From: Streptomyces niveus
Lineage (GTDB): Bacteria; Actinomycetota; Actinomycetes; Streptomycetales; Streptomycetaceae
DNA: 64,000 nucleotides
NCBI RefSeq assembly: GCF_002009175.1
Contig: NZ_CP018047.1
Span: 1,054,001-1,118,000, forward strand
Direction: 5' to 3'
This document shows positions 16,454 through 24,314 of the stretch, piece by piece; within the stretch, counting starts at the first letter, position 1, and every line of letters starts with the position of its first letter. Under the pieces are notes generated by a model. The model was given only the letters and a program-made list of their open reading frames with translations, was not told the DNA's origin and did no database searches. The translations under genes were made by a program, and so were the position numbers.

Positions 16454-17492
16454 AGTCGACGTAGGCGTCCTTGATCTGGTCCGGGGACAGGTTGAGGTGC
16501 TCCAGGATCGTGAAGCGTCCCGGACGGGTCTGCGGTGCGTAATCCACGGCCCGGACGAACTCGTCCAGGCTGAAACCGATCTCGGCCGGCAGCACCGGCA
16601 GCCCGTGCCGGCGCAGTACTTCGGCGATGAGCTGGGACTGCGCGTGCGCGCCGCGCAGATGCATCGCGAAGGCGGCGCCGATCCCGACCTGCTCGCCGTG
16701 GCTCGCCGCCCTCTTGGGGAAGAGCAGGTCGAAGGCGTGGCTGATCTCGTGGCAGGCGCCGGAGGACGGGCGGGAGTCGCCGCTGATCGACATGGCGATG
16801 CCCGTGAGGACGAGCGCGTCGGCCAGGACGGTCAGGAACTCGTCGTCGCCGACGGTGCCGGGGTGGCGCAGGACGGCCTCACCTGCGGTGCGGCCCATGG
16901 CGGCGGCCAGGCCGTCCACGGGTTCGCCGTTGATCTCGTGGGACAGTTCCCAGTCCGCGATGGCGGAGATGTTGGAGAGCGCGTCGCCGATGCCGGAGCG
17001 GACGAAGCGGTCCGGGGCGTCGCGGACGACATCGAGGTCGACGACGATCGCGATGGGGGTCGGGACGCCGTACGAGCCACGGCCGTTGTCGTTGTCCAGG
17101 GTGGAGATCGGCGAGCAGATGCCGTCGTGCGAGAGGTTGGTGGCGACGGCCACCATCGGCAGGCCCACGCGGGCCGCCGCGTACTTCGCGACGTCGATGA
17201 TCTTGCCGCCGCCGAGTCCCACGACCGCGTCGTACCGCTTGCCCTTTATGTCGTCGGCGAGCTTGACGGCGCAGTCGATGGTGCCGTCCGCGACCAGGAA
17301 CCAGTCGGCGTCGGGCAGGACGGGGGCCAGCTTCTCGCGCAGCCCCTGCCCCGAGCCGCCGCTGATGGCGATCGCGAGCTTGCCGGACGCGGAGATCCGC
17401 TGGTCGGCGAGGAGGCCGGCGAGATCGTCCATGGCGCCGCGCGTGATGTCGACGACGACCGGGGACGGGATGAGTCGGGTCAGTACTGGCAC
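16431..17492 (-). CDS. sn-glycerol-1-phosphate dehydrogenase-like iron/zinc alcohol dehydrogenase
   Basis: 353-aa member of the group III (metal-dependent) alcohol dehydrogenase superfamily, closest in motifs to archaeal glycerol-1-phosphate dehydrogenase (EgsA) and AraM. NAD-binding GGGKIIDVAKYAA and the hallmark NLSHDGICSPIST match the archaeal SHDGxxSP motif. Likely metal ligands are Asp in RSGIGDALSN, His in SGACHEISHAFD and His in AASHGEQVG. Expected reaction: DHAP to sn-glycerol 1-phosphate with NAD(P)H. The GTG start at 17492 overlaps the nucleotidyltransferase by 13 nt. No PcrB/GGGP synthase gene is in the window, so the fate of the product is unclear. Confidence 0.85.
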   Translation of the reverse strand: MPVLTRLIPSPVVVDITRGAMDDLAGLLADQRISASGKLAIAISGGSGQGLREKLAPVLPDADWFLVADGTIDCAVKLADDIKGKRYDAVVGLGGGKIIDVAKYAAARVGLPMVAVATNLSHDGICSPISTLDNDNGRGSYGVPTPIAIVVDLDVVRDAPDRFVRSGIGDALSNISAIADWELSHEINGEPVDGLAAAMGRTAGEAVLRHPGTVGDDEFLTVLADALVLTGIAMSISGDSRPSSGACHEISHAFDLLFPKRAASHGEQVGIGAAFAMHLRGAHAQSQLIAEVLRRHGLPVLPAEIGFSLDEFVRAVDYAPQTRPGRFTILEHLNLSPDQIKDAYVDYAKAIGS

Positions 17493-18217
17493 GCGATGAC
17501 ACGGCCCTTCGCGAGGTCGTCGTGGTTGTCGATCTCCACCCAGGGGACGTCGCCGATGGGGGCGACGTCGATGGTGAAGCCTCTGTTCACGAGTTCCTGG
17601 TAGCCGTCCTCGTAGTAGAGGTCGGGGTCGCGCTCGAAGGTGGTCCTCAGGGCGTCGGCGAGTTCGTCGGCGGCCTCGGGCTCGATGAGAGTGACGCCGA
17701 TGTACTCGCCGGTGGCGGTGGCGGGGTCCATCAGCTTCGTGATGTGCCGCACGCCCTTGTCCGGCTCGGTGATGACCTTCATCTCCTCGTCGGCGAGCCG
17801 CTTCTCCGCGTCCAGCGCGAGGATGATCCTCCGGCCCTCGCCGCGGGCGGCGAGCAGCGTGCGCTCGACGGAGACGGGGTGGACGGTGTCGCCGTTGGCG
17901 AGGATCACACCGCGCTTGATGACGTCACGGGCGCACCACAGGGAGTAGGCGTTGTTCCACTCCTCGGCCTTGTCGTTGTCGACGAGCGTGAGGGTGAGGC
18001 CGTACTTCGCCTCCAGTGCCTCCTTGCGCTCGTACACGGCCTCCTTGCGGTAGCCGACGACGATCGCGGCCTCGGTGAGCCCGATCTCCGCGAAGTTGCC
18101 GAGCGTCAGGTCGAGGACGGTCGTGTCGCCGTCCACGGGCACGAGGGCCTTGGGGAGCGTGTCGGTGTAGGGGCGCAGGCGCCTGCCGGCACCGGCTGCC
18201 AGTACGAGGCCGATCAT
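17480..18217 (-). CDS. Sugar/polyol-phosphate nucleotidyltransferase (CTP/NTP transferase)
   Basis: 245-aa GT-A-like nucleotidyltransferase. The N-terminal signature LAAGAGRRLRPYTDTLPKAL (L-A-A-G-x-G-x-R-L...PK) binds the NTP, and LANGDTVHP holds the metal Asp. It resembles inositol-phosphate or alditol-phosphate cytidylyltransferases, consistent with making a CDP-activated alcohol for the two CDP-alcohol transferases beside it. The ATG at 18217 overlaps the upstream stop (ATGA), with AAGGAG 9 nt upstream. Whether it uses glycerol-1-phosphate, inositol phosphate or a sugar phosphate cannot be decided from sequence. Confidence 0.85.
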   Translation of the reverse strand: MIGLVLAAGAGRRLRPYTDTLPKALVPVDGDTTVLDLTLGNFAEIGLTEAAIVVGYRKEAVYERKEALEAKYGLTLTLVDNDKAEEWNNAYSLWCARDVIKRGVILANGDTVHPVSVERTLLAARGEGRRIILALDAEKRLADEEMKVITEPDKGVRHITKLMDPATATGEYIGVTLIEPEAADELADALRTTFERDPDLYYEDGYQELVNRGFTIDVAPIGDVPWVEIDNHDDLAKGRVIACQY

Positions 18218-20160
18218 GCGGTTTCTCCTTCGTCGTGTACGGCGGGGGCTCCGGAGGACACCCAGAACCGGATGGACTCCGTGAGCGCGATCACGGCGAC
18301 GACGACGGTGAGCAGCGTCAGAGCCGGCGGAAGGTCGAATTCGGCCGGGGAGAAGGCGGCGAGTACGGCGACGAGCAGCGTTCGGCCCTCGTGTCCGCCA
18401 AGTGACCGGACCAGCCCTCGGGGCGGGGCTCCGGCGCCGCCACGGATGCGGTACACCGTGTCGTAGTGATGGTAGGCGACCGCCGCGACCAGCCCGAACG
18501 CCGCGGGCAGGGCGCCGGGGACGTCTGCGCGGGCGGCGAAGATCAGAACGATGCCGTACTCGGCGGCGCGGAAGACCGGCGGGATGAGCCAGTCGAGCGG
18601 GCCGCCCATGCGGTGGGCGACGGCGATGCCCGAGGTCACGACGTACACCAGGGCGCCGAGGACGAGCACGGGGCTGCCCAGCGGGCCGAAGGCGGCCATG
18701 CAGACGGCCGCGGCGCCGCCCGCGACGGCGATCAGGAGGGGCAGTACGCCGGGCAGCGCGCGGGCGGGGCGCCGCATCACGCGGGCGACCAGTTCGGCGA
18801 GCGGTCCCGTGTCGGCGAGGTCGGCGAGCGCCCGCGTGGCCCGGCCGGTGCGGACGGCCCTGCGGGTCACGGAGCGCAGGACGCGGCCTGCGGTGGTGTA
18901 GCAGGCGGCGAAGGCGCAGCCGGCGAGGAGTGCGTAGAAGACGATCCTGGGGGTGGTCAGGGCGGTGAGGACGGCGATCATCGCCCAGCGCTCGCCGATC
19001 GGCAGGACGATCATCCTGCGTACCCAGACGGTCCAGCCGACGCTGTCGAGCCTGCTGGAGAGGGCGGTGGTGGGGGTGCCGACGACGGCTTTGCCCTCCT
19101 TGCCCCCGGCGGAGGCGGCAGGCGCGGCGGTGGCGTCGTGGTTCGCCTCGTTGAAGGAGAAGTCCACGACGTGCCGCACGCTCTGGAGCACCATCGCGGC
19201 GAGCGCGAGTGCCCATACGTCATCGCCGCCCCGGGCCGCGCCGATCGCGAGTCCGGCGTAGTACGCGTACTCCTTGGCCCGGTCGAAGGTCGCGTCCAGC
19301 CAGGCGCCCATCGTCGAGTACTGCAACGAGTAGCGGGCGAGCTGTCCGTCCGTGCAGTCCAGTACGAAGGAGAAGATCAGCAGCAGTCCGGCCGCGACAT
19401 AGCCGCCGCGGGTGCCGGTGGCCGCGCAGCCCGCCGCGATCAGCGCGGTGAACAGGGACGCGGTGGTGACCTGGTTGGGGGTCAGTCCACGCCGTGCGCA
19501 CCAGCGGGCGATGTAGCGGGAGTAGGGGCTGATGCAGAAGGTCGTGAAGAAGCCGTCGCGGGCCTTGACGGCCGAGCGCAGGCGTACGGCCTCGTCGTCG
19601 ACGGCCGCGACGGCGGCGAGCGCCTGTTCACGGTCGGCCGGTGTGTCCGGGACGGCGGCGACGAGCGAGCCGAGTTCGGGGCGCTGTACGGGGGTGCCGT
19701 CGGCCTCGACGGCGGCGGCGACCCGGTCGGCGAGCGGGAGTTCGGCGGTCGCGGGGGCGGTGTGGGTGAGGGGCTGCCCGGCCTCCGTGACGACACCCGC
19801 GCCGCCGGTGCGTACGGCGGGGGCGTCGGCCGCCCTGTCCGTACGGCCGGTGGCCGTGCCGTTCGTCACTGTGGTCAGCGCCACGGACAGCGCGGCTCGT
19901 GCCCCGGGCTGTGCGGTCAGTGCGCCGTCGACGGCCGCCGCCGGGAAGCGGGGATCGGTCAACGCCAGCCGCAGCGCGTGGAGATGACCGACGAAACGCT
20001 GGTCGACGAGGGCTACGCGGTCGGCGGCGGGCACCGCGGCGAGCAGGCTCAGCGCCGTGGCCGCGTCGGGCGCGGTGCGCACGTCGAATCCCAGCGACCG
20101 CAGATCGCCTTCGAGCGGCGATCCGGGTACCGGCGTACCGGTGAGGATGGCGGTCGACAG
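18214..20160 (-). CDS. Large CDP-alcohol phosphatidyltransferase with DUF5941, probable CTG start
   Basis: Membrane protein of about 648 aa in three parts. The N-terminal soluble part (~170 residues, Ala-rich) includes FDVRTAPDAATAL. The central CDP-alcohol phosphatidyltransferase domain has the complete motif DCTDGQLAR...GAWLDATFD. The C-terminal TM-rich region is one I associate with DUF5941. A GTG at 20082 is in frame but has no ribosome site. A CTG at 20160 gives MSTAILTGTPVPGS and sits exactly 9 nt after AAGGAG, with an in-frame TGA two codons further upstream, so CTG is my preferred start. It heads the seven-gene operon. It probably attaches a phospho-alcohol from a CDP donor to a membrane acceptor. 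Confidence 0.8.
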   Translation of the reverse strand: MSTAILTGTPVPGSPLEGDLRSLGFDVRTAPDAATALSLLAAVPAADRVALVDQRFVGHLHALRLALTDPRFPAAAVDGALTAQPGARAALSVALTTVTNGTATGRTDRAADAPAVRTGGAGVVTEAGQPLTHTAPATAELPLADRVAAAVEADGTPVQRPELGSLVAAVPDTPADREQALAAVAAVDDEAVRLRSAVKARDGFFTTFCISPYSRYIARWCARRGLTPNQVTTASLFTALIAAGCAATGTRGGYVAAGLLLIFSFVLDCTDGQLARYSLQYSTMGAWLDATFDRAKEYAYYAGLAIGAARGGDDVWALALAAMVLQSVRHVVDFSFNEANHDATAAPAASAGGKEGKAVVGTPTTALSSRLDSVGWTVWVRRMIVLPIGERWAMIAVLTALTTPRIVFYALLAGCAFAACYTTAGRVLRSVTRRAVRTGRATRALADLADTGPLAELVARVMRRPARALPGVLPLLIAVAGGAAAVCMAAFGPLGSPVLVLGALVYVVTSGIAVAHRMGGPLDWLIPPVFRAAEYGIVLIFAARADVPGALPAAFGLVAAVAYHHYDTVYRIRGGAGAPPRGLVRSLGGHEGRTLLVAVLAAFSPAEFDLPPALTLLTVVVAVIALTESIRFWVSSGAPAVHDEGETA

Positions 20161-20503
20161 ACGAATTCACTCCTTGACACTGACAGGGCGGACGCGCGGC
20201 GGCTGTGCCCGGCATCCGGGTCGGCGGCACGTCGGCAGAGGCTATCGGATGAACGGAAACCTGAGTTCACTGCCCGTTCACGCGCCGGACGCCATGAGCC
20301 GGGCCAATTCCGACCCGCCGGGAGATCATCATTGTCGATCGGTGCCCCGCCTCACAAACCGTGGCCGTCAGGGACCCGCAGGGGTCCCGTAAGACATATC
20401 CGACTCCGCACGGTCTGCACCGTCGAAGCCGCGACCGGCAGGTGAACGTCCGGTAACCGTACGACAGCCGGGGCGGCCCGGCGGCAGGCTCTAAGGTGAC
20501 GGC
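20161..20503. other. Divergent intergenic region between the CDP-alcohol operon and galE
   Basis: 343 nt. It holds the AAGGAG site of the leftward gene (20175-20170) and a small GGGACCC/GGGGTCCC hairpin near 20370-20388. A plus-strand TTGACA (20174-20179) has no matching -10. The galE start is preceded by TAAGGTGA, which could be a Shine-Dalgarno or a -10. No ORF is supported. Confidence 0.5.
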
Positions 20504-21487
20504 ATGACTTGGCTGATCACAGGTGGAGCGGGGTACATCGGGGCGCATGTGGCGCTGTCCATGACCGGGGCGGGAGAGCGCGTCGTCGTCCTCGACGACG
20601 TCTCGTCCGGAGTGCCCGACCGGCTGCCCGCCGAAATCCCCATTGTGCGCGGCTCGTTGCTCGACCGTGAGGTCGTGGACCGGGCGCTGGCCGACCACGC
20701 GGTGACCGGTGTGGTGCATCTCGCGGCCAAGAAGCAGGTCGGTGAGTCGGTCGAGCGGCCGCTCACCTACTACCGGGAGAACGTGCACGGTCTCACGGTG
20801 CTGCTGGAGGCCGTGGTCGCCGCCGGGGTGGAGAGGTTCCTGTTCTCGTCGTCGGCGGCCGTGTACGGCGTGCCCGATGTGGAGCTGATCACGGAGAAGA
20901 CCCCGGCGGTGCCGATCAATCCGTACGGCGAGACGAAGCTCACGGGTGAGTGGCTGGTACGCGCCACGGGCCGGGCCCACTCGCTGTCCACCGCGTGTCT
21001 GCGTTACTTCAACGTGGCGGGGGCGGCGCGGCCCGATCTGGCGGACACCGGGGTGTTCAACATCATCCCGATGTTCTTCGACCGCATCTCCCGCGGTGAG
21101 CCGATGCGGATCTTCGGCGCGGACTATCCGACACCGGACGGCACCTGCGTACGGGACTACATCCATGTCACGGATCTCGCCGACGCCCATCTGGCGGTCG
21201 CCCGGCGGCTGGCCGAGCAGGAGACACCCGGGGACCTGACGTACAACATCGGGCGCGGCGAAGGGGTGTCGGTGCGCGAACTGGCGGATCTGGTGGCGGA
21301 GGTCACGGGTCACACGGTCCCCCCGGTGGTCGAGTCCCGCCGGCCGGGCGACGCGGCGAAGGCCGTGGCGTCGGTCGAGTCGATCTCCGCGGACCTGGGC
21401 TGGACGGCGCGGCACGGGGTACGCGAGATGGTCGAATCGGCGTGGGAGGGATGGCGGCTCCGCCATCCGGAACAGGCCGCGGACTGA
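20504..21487 (+). CDS. galE: UDP-glucose 4-epimerase
   Basis: Extended short-chain dehydrogenase (327 aa) interconverting UDP-glucose and UDP-galactose. NAD-binding GGAGYIG is at residues ~7-13, the catalytic Ser/Tyr/Lys triad is FSSSAAVYG with NPYGETK (Y-x3-K), and substrate-binding LRYFNVAGA is present. Full family length. The ATG at 20504 has AAGGTGA about 7 nt upstream. It is divergent from the CDP-alcohol/exporter operon and could supply UDP-galactose to its glycosyltransferase, or act in general sugar metabolism. A perfect hairpin follows. Confidence 0.92.
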   Translation: MTWLITGGAGYIGAHVALSMTGAGERVVVLDDVSSGVPDRLPAEIPIVRGSLLDREVVDRALADHAVTGVVHLAAKKQVGESVERPLTYYRENVHGLTVLLEAVVAAGVERFLFSSSAAVYGVPDVELITEKTPAVPINPYGETKLTGEWLVRATGRAHSLSTACLRYFNVAGAARPDLADTGVFNIIPMFFDRISRGEPMRIFGADYPTPDGTCVRDYIHVTDLADAHLAVARRLAEQETPGDLTYNIGRGEGVSVRELADLVAEVTGHTVPPVVESRRPGDAAKAVASVESISADLGWTARHGVREMVESAWEGWRLRHPEQAAD

Positions 21488-21511
21488 CCCGTGAGCGATC
21501 TTGTCACTTCG

Positions 21512-21539
21512 CTGACCTGCGGGCATTCCCGCAGGTCAG
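21512..21539 (+). terminator. galE terminator
   Basis: Perfect 12-bp inverted repeat CTGACCTGCGGG / CCCGCAGGTCAG with a 4-nt loop (CATT), 25 nt after the galE stop. Confidence 0.85.
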
Positions 21540-21545
21540 AGGGAA

Positions 21546-21560
21546 TGACAACGGTGTTCA
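21546..21560. promoter_or_regulatory. Zur-box-like element upstream of the zinc exporter gene
   Basis: TGACAACGGTGTTCA has 7-1-7 dyad geometry (5 of 7 arm pairs) and fits the streptomycete Zur pattern TGAnAAC-n-GTTnTCA loosely. It lies 75 nt before the CDF gene. In S. coelicolor, zinc-loaded Zur is reported to activate zitB, so such a site is expected here. A GATACC -10-like hexamer follows at about 21575. Confidence 0.5.
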
Positions 21561-21634
21561 GTGCCGTGTTGCCCGATACCCCCCACCCGTAGTTCACTGG
21601 CCGCATCGGCTCGAACAATCCGGGAGGCATCCGC

Positions 21635-22576
21635 ATGGGGGCAGGGCACGATCACGGGCACACGCACGGCGGCGCGCCACCGCCGGGGACCGCGACGGCC
21701 GCCTACAAGGGACGGCTGCGGATCGCGCTGGGGATCACCCTGTCGGTGATGGTCATGGAGATCATCGGCGGCATCGCGTCCGACTCCCTGGCCCTGATCG
21801 CCGACGCCGCGCACATGGCGACGGACGCGGTCGGTCTCGCCCTCGCGCTGCTCGCCGTCCACTTCGCCGGCCGGCCGCCGACGAGCAACCGTACGTTCGG
21901 CCTCGCCCGCGCCGAGATCCTGGCCGCGCTCGCCAACTGCGTGCTGCTGCTCGGTGTCGGCGGTTTCCTGCTCTTCGAGGCGGTCGAGCGCTTCATCACC
22001 CCCGCCGACACCGACGGCGGGCTCACGATCATCTTCGCGGCCGTCGGCATGGTCGCCAATCTGATCTCGCTCTCCCTGCTGATGCGCGGGCAGAAGGAGA
22101 GCCTCAATGTGCGCGGGGCGTATCTGGAGGTGCTGGCCGACACACTCGGCTCGGTCGCCGTCCTGATCTCGGCGACGGTCATCCTGACCACCGGCTGGCA
22201 GGCGGCCGACCCGATCGCGTCCCTGGTGATCGGTCTGATGATCGTCCCGAGGACGGTGAAGCTGCTGCGCGAGACGCTGAACGTACTGCTGGAGGCGGCC
22301 CCGAAGGGCGTGGACATGGCCGAGGTCAGGGCGCACATGGTGGCGCTCCCGGGGGTGGCGGACGTGCACGACCTGCACGCTTGGACGATCACCTCGGGCA
22401 TGCCGGTGCTCTCGGCGCACGTGGTGGTGGACCAGTCCGTGCTGAACAGCGTCGGGCACGAGAAGATGCTCCACGATCTCCAGGGCTGCCTCGGCAGCCA
22501 CTTCGACGTGGAGCACTGCACCTTCCAGCTGGAGCCGGTGGGGCACGCCGAGCACGAGGCGAATCTCTGCCACTGA
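21635..22576 (+). CDS. zitB: CDF-family zinc exporter (ZitB ortholog candidate)
   Basis: Cation diffusion facilitator, 313 aa. The His-rich N-terminus GHDHGHTHGG is followed by six TM helices and a C-terminal cytosolic domain (VADVHDLHAWTIT...VVDQSV). TM2 holds the metal pair in ADAAHMATD (H-x3-D). The TM5 partner reads YLEVLADTLGS, with Glu where many homologues have His. Position next to idi matches S. coelicolor zitB (SCO6751). It exports zinc by proton antiport. Possible regulation by Zur through the upstream box. A stem-loop follows. Confidence 0.88.
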   Translation: MGAGHDHGHTHGGAPPPGTATAAYKGRLRIALGITLSVMVMEIIGGIASDSLALIADAAHMATDAVGLALALLAVHFAGRPPTSNRTFGLARAEILAALANCVLLLGVGGFLLFEAVERFITPADTDGGLTIIFAAVGMVANLISLSLLMRGQKESLNVRGAYLEVLADTLGSVAVLISATVILTTGWQAADPIASLVIGLMIVPRTVKLLRETLNVLLEAAPKGVDMAEVRAHMVALPGVADVHDLHAWTITSGMPVLSAHVVVDQSVLNSVGHEKMLHDLQGCLGSHFDVEHCTFQLEPVGHAEHEANLCH

Positions 22577-22599
22577 GGGCGGGGCGGTAATCCGGTGGG

Positions 22600-22616
22600 A
22601 GCGCCCGCCGGGCGCT
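22600..22616 (+). terminator. Short stem-loop after the CDF gene
   Basis: AGCGCCC / GGGCGCT (7 bp, perfect) with loop GCC, followed by GTTAGAGT. It could be a weak terminator; TAGAGT just after it could be a -10 for the next gene. Confidence 0.5.
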
Positions 22617-22676
22617 GTTAGAGTCCCGGCCGGAGACGTCGGTGTCTCCCCCGGAACGTGAGAGGAGCTGAGGTTG

Positions 22677-22745
22677 ATGACCGTCGCAGTGGAGGTCGCC
22701 ACGCGCGGCACACGGTCCTTCCCCAGCTTCCGGGCTGCCGGCTGA
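22677..22745 (+). CDS. 22-aa leader-like ORF before the methyltransferase
   Basis: ATG with a good AGGAG site 9 nt upstream encodes MTVAVEVATRGTRSFPSFRAAG and stops 60 nt before the TTG of the methyltransferase. A GACCGGT / ACCGGTC hairpin begins right at its stop. It is either a leader peptide or a small protein; no function is recognised. Confidence 0.4.
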   Translation: MTVAVEVATRGTRSFPSFRAAG

Positions 22746-22805
22746 CCGGTCGCACCACACCGGTCCCGCGTCGGCCGGAGCCCCTTCACACAGAGGGTTC
22801 TCACG

Positions 22806-23597
22806 TTGTCCGACAACGACGCACAGCACGCGCACGACGGATCGGCCGACGCCGAGCTGTACGACGCCTTCTTCTCCCTGCACCACGGCCTGCCCCGGCA
22901 GGGGCCGGGCTCCGACGCCACCACCCGGCGGCTGCTGTCCTTCGCGGGGCCGCTGCCGCCGCGTCCGCGCGCGCTCGACCTGGGCTGCGGCCCCGGCAGG
23001 GTGTCGCTCCTGCTGGCCGCCGAGGCCGGCGCGCACGTGACCGCCGTCGATCTGCACGAACCGTTCCTGGACGAGCTGCGGCACAGCGCCGCCGCCCGCG
23101 GGCTCAGTGGATCGATCAGCACGGAGACGGCGGACATGACCGAACTCCCCTACCCGGACGGGTCGTTCGACCTGCTGTGGGCGGAGAGCTCGGTCTACTC
23201 CATCGGTTTCGACAACGCCCTCGCCCGTTGGCGGCGGCTGCTGACCCCCGGCGGCACGCTGGTCGTCACCGAGTGCGAGTGGACGACGGACCGGCCGAGC
23301 GCCGAGGCGCGTGCCTTCTGGGACGCGCAGTACCGGCTCCGTACGACCGGGGAGAACTCGGCCGCGGCCGTCGCCGCCGGGTACACCGTGCGGGAGGTGT
23401 ACCGGCAGCCGGAGAGCGACTGGGACGAGTACTACGGGCCGCTCGGCGAGCGGGCCGGCTCGGCGGACCCGCAGGCGCCCGGCATGGCGCGGGCGCTGGC
23501 CCTGACGCGCGCGGAGATCGCGATGCGCCGCGAGCACGGCACGGAGTACGGATACACCGGCTACGTCCTGCGGCCGGACCTGGCGCCGGCCGAGTAG
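22806..23597 (+). CDS. Class I SAM-dependent methyltransferase
   Basis: 263-aa methyltransferase with motif I ALDLGCGPGRVSLLLA at about residues 58-73, motif II acidic residue in VTAVDLHEPF and post-motif LPYPDGSFDLLWAESS (motif III/IV region). Substrate is unknown; the fold resembles small-molecule and ubiquinone-type methylases. The start is TTG at 22806, with AGAGGG 8 nt upstream. It lies between zitB and idi. No transport or signal sequence. Confidence 0.85.
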   Translation: MSDNDAQHAHDGSADAELYDAFFSLHHGLPRQGPGSDATTRRLLSFAGPLPPRPRALDLGCGPGRVSLLLAAEAGAHVTAVDLHEPFLDELRHSAAARGLSGSISTETADMTELPYPDGSFDLLWAESSVYSIGFDNALARWRRLLTPGGTLVVTECEWTTDRPSAEARAFWDAQYRLRTTGENSAAAVAAGYTVREVYRQPESDWDEYYGPLGERAGSADPQAPGMARALALTRAEIAMRREHGTEYGYTGYVLRPDLAPAE

Positions 23598-23720
23598 CGC
23601 CACCCGTGTCCGTCCCCGCGCAGCACATCGCGGGGACGGACATGCCCGTTTCGCGGAAGTGCGGACAAGACGCTCCCGTACGGCAGACTTGGGGGCCGAG
23701 GACCGAAGCGAAGGATGGCT

Positions 23721-24314
23721 ATGCCGACCACACCTGTCACTGCGGCGAGCAGCTCGCCGAACGGCGTACAAGAATCGATCATGCTGGAGCTGGTCGACGA
23801 GGACGGCAACACCATCGGCACCGCCGAGAAGCTCGCGGCACATCAGGCACCGGGTCAACTGCACCGGGCGTTCTCCGTGTTCCTCTTCGACGAGCAGGGC
23901 AGGCTGCTGATCCAGCGCCGCGCGCTCGGCAAGTACCACTCCCCCGGCGTCTGGTCGAACACCTGCTGCGGCCACCCGTATCCGGGCGAGGCACCCTTCG
24001 CCGCCGCCGCGCGCCGTACGTACGAGGAGCTGGGCATCTCGCCCACGCTGCTCGCCGAGGCGGGGACGGTCCGCTACAACCACCCGGACCCGGAGTCCGG
24101 GCTGGTCGAGCAGGAGTACAACCACCTCTTCGTGGGGCTCGCGCAGGCGGCGCTGCGGCCGGACCCGGCGGAGATCGGTGACACGGCGTTCGTCACACCG
24201 GACGAGCTGGCCGAGCGGCACCGGTCGGCGCCGTTCTCCGCCTGGTTCATGACCGTGCTGGACGCGGCGCGCCCGGCGGTCAGGGAGCTCACGGGGTCGG
24301 CCGGGGGCTGGTAG
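23721..24314 (+). CDS. idi: Isopentenyl-diphosphate delta-isomerase, type I
   Basis: Nudix-fold isomerase (197 aa) interconverting IPP and DMAPP and so feeding the prenyl-diphosphate supply used by the hopanoid genes in this window. The active-site Cys lies in WSNTCCGHPYPG (Cys ~82/83), the partner Glu in EQEYNHLF, and the Nudix-like region spans AAARRTYEELGI. ATG 23721 is preferred (AAGGA 5 nt upstream) over ATG 23715, which overlaps the site. Its last 26 nt overlap the convergent ATPase gene. Confidence 0.94.
   Translation: MPTTPVTAASSSPNGVQESIMLELVDEDGNTIGTAEKLAAHQAPGQLHRAFSVFLFDEQGRLLIQRRALGKYHSPGVWSNTCCGHPYPGEAPFAAAARRTYEELGISPTLLAEAGTVRYNHPDPESGLVEQEYNHLFVGLAQAALRPDPAEIGDTAFVTPDELAERHRSAPFSAWFMTVLDAARPAVRELTGSAGGW

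Noticed and set aside
20174..20179. Perfect TTGACA on the plus strand upstream of galE
   Set aside because: No -10-like hexamer at 16-19 bp and it overlaps the ribosome site of the opposite gene; probably coincidence.
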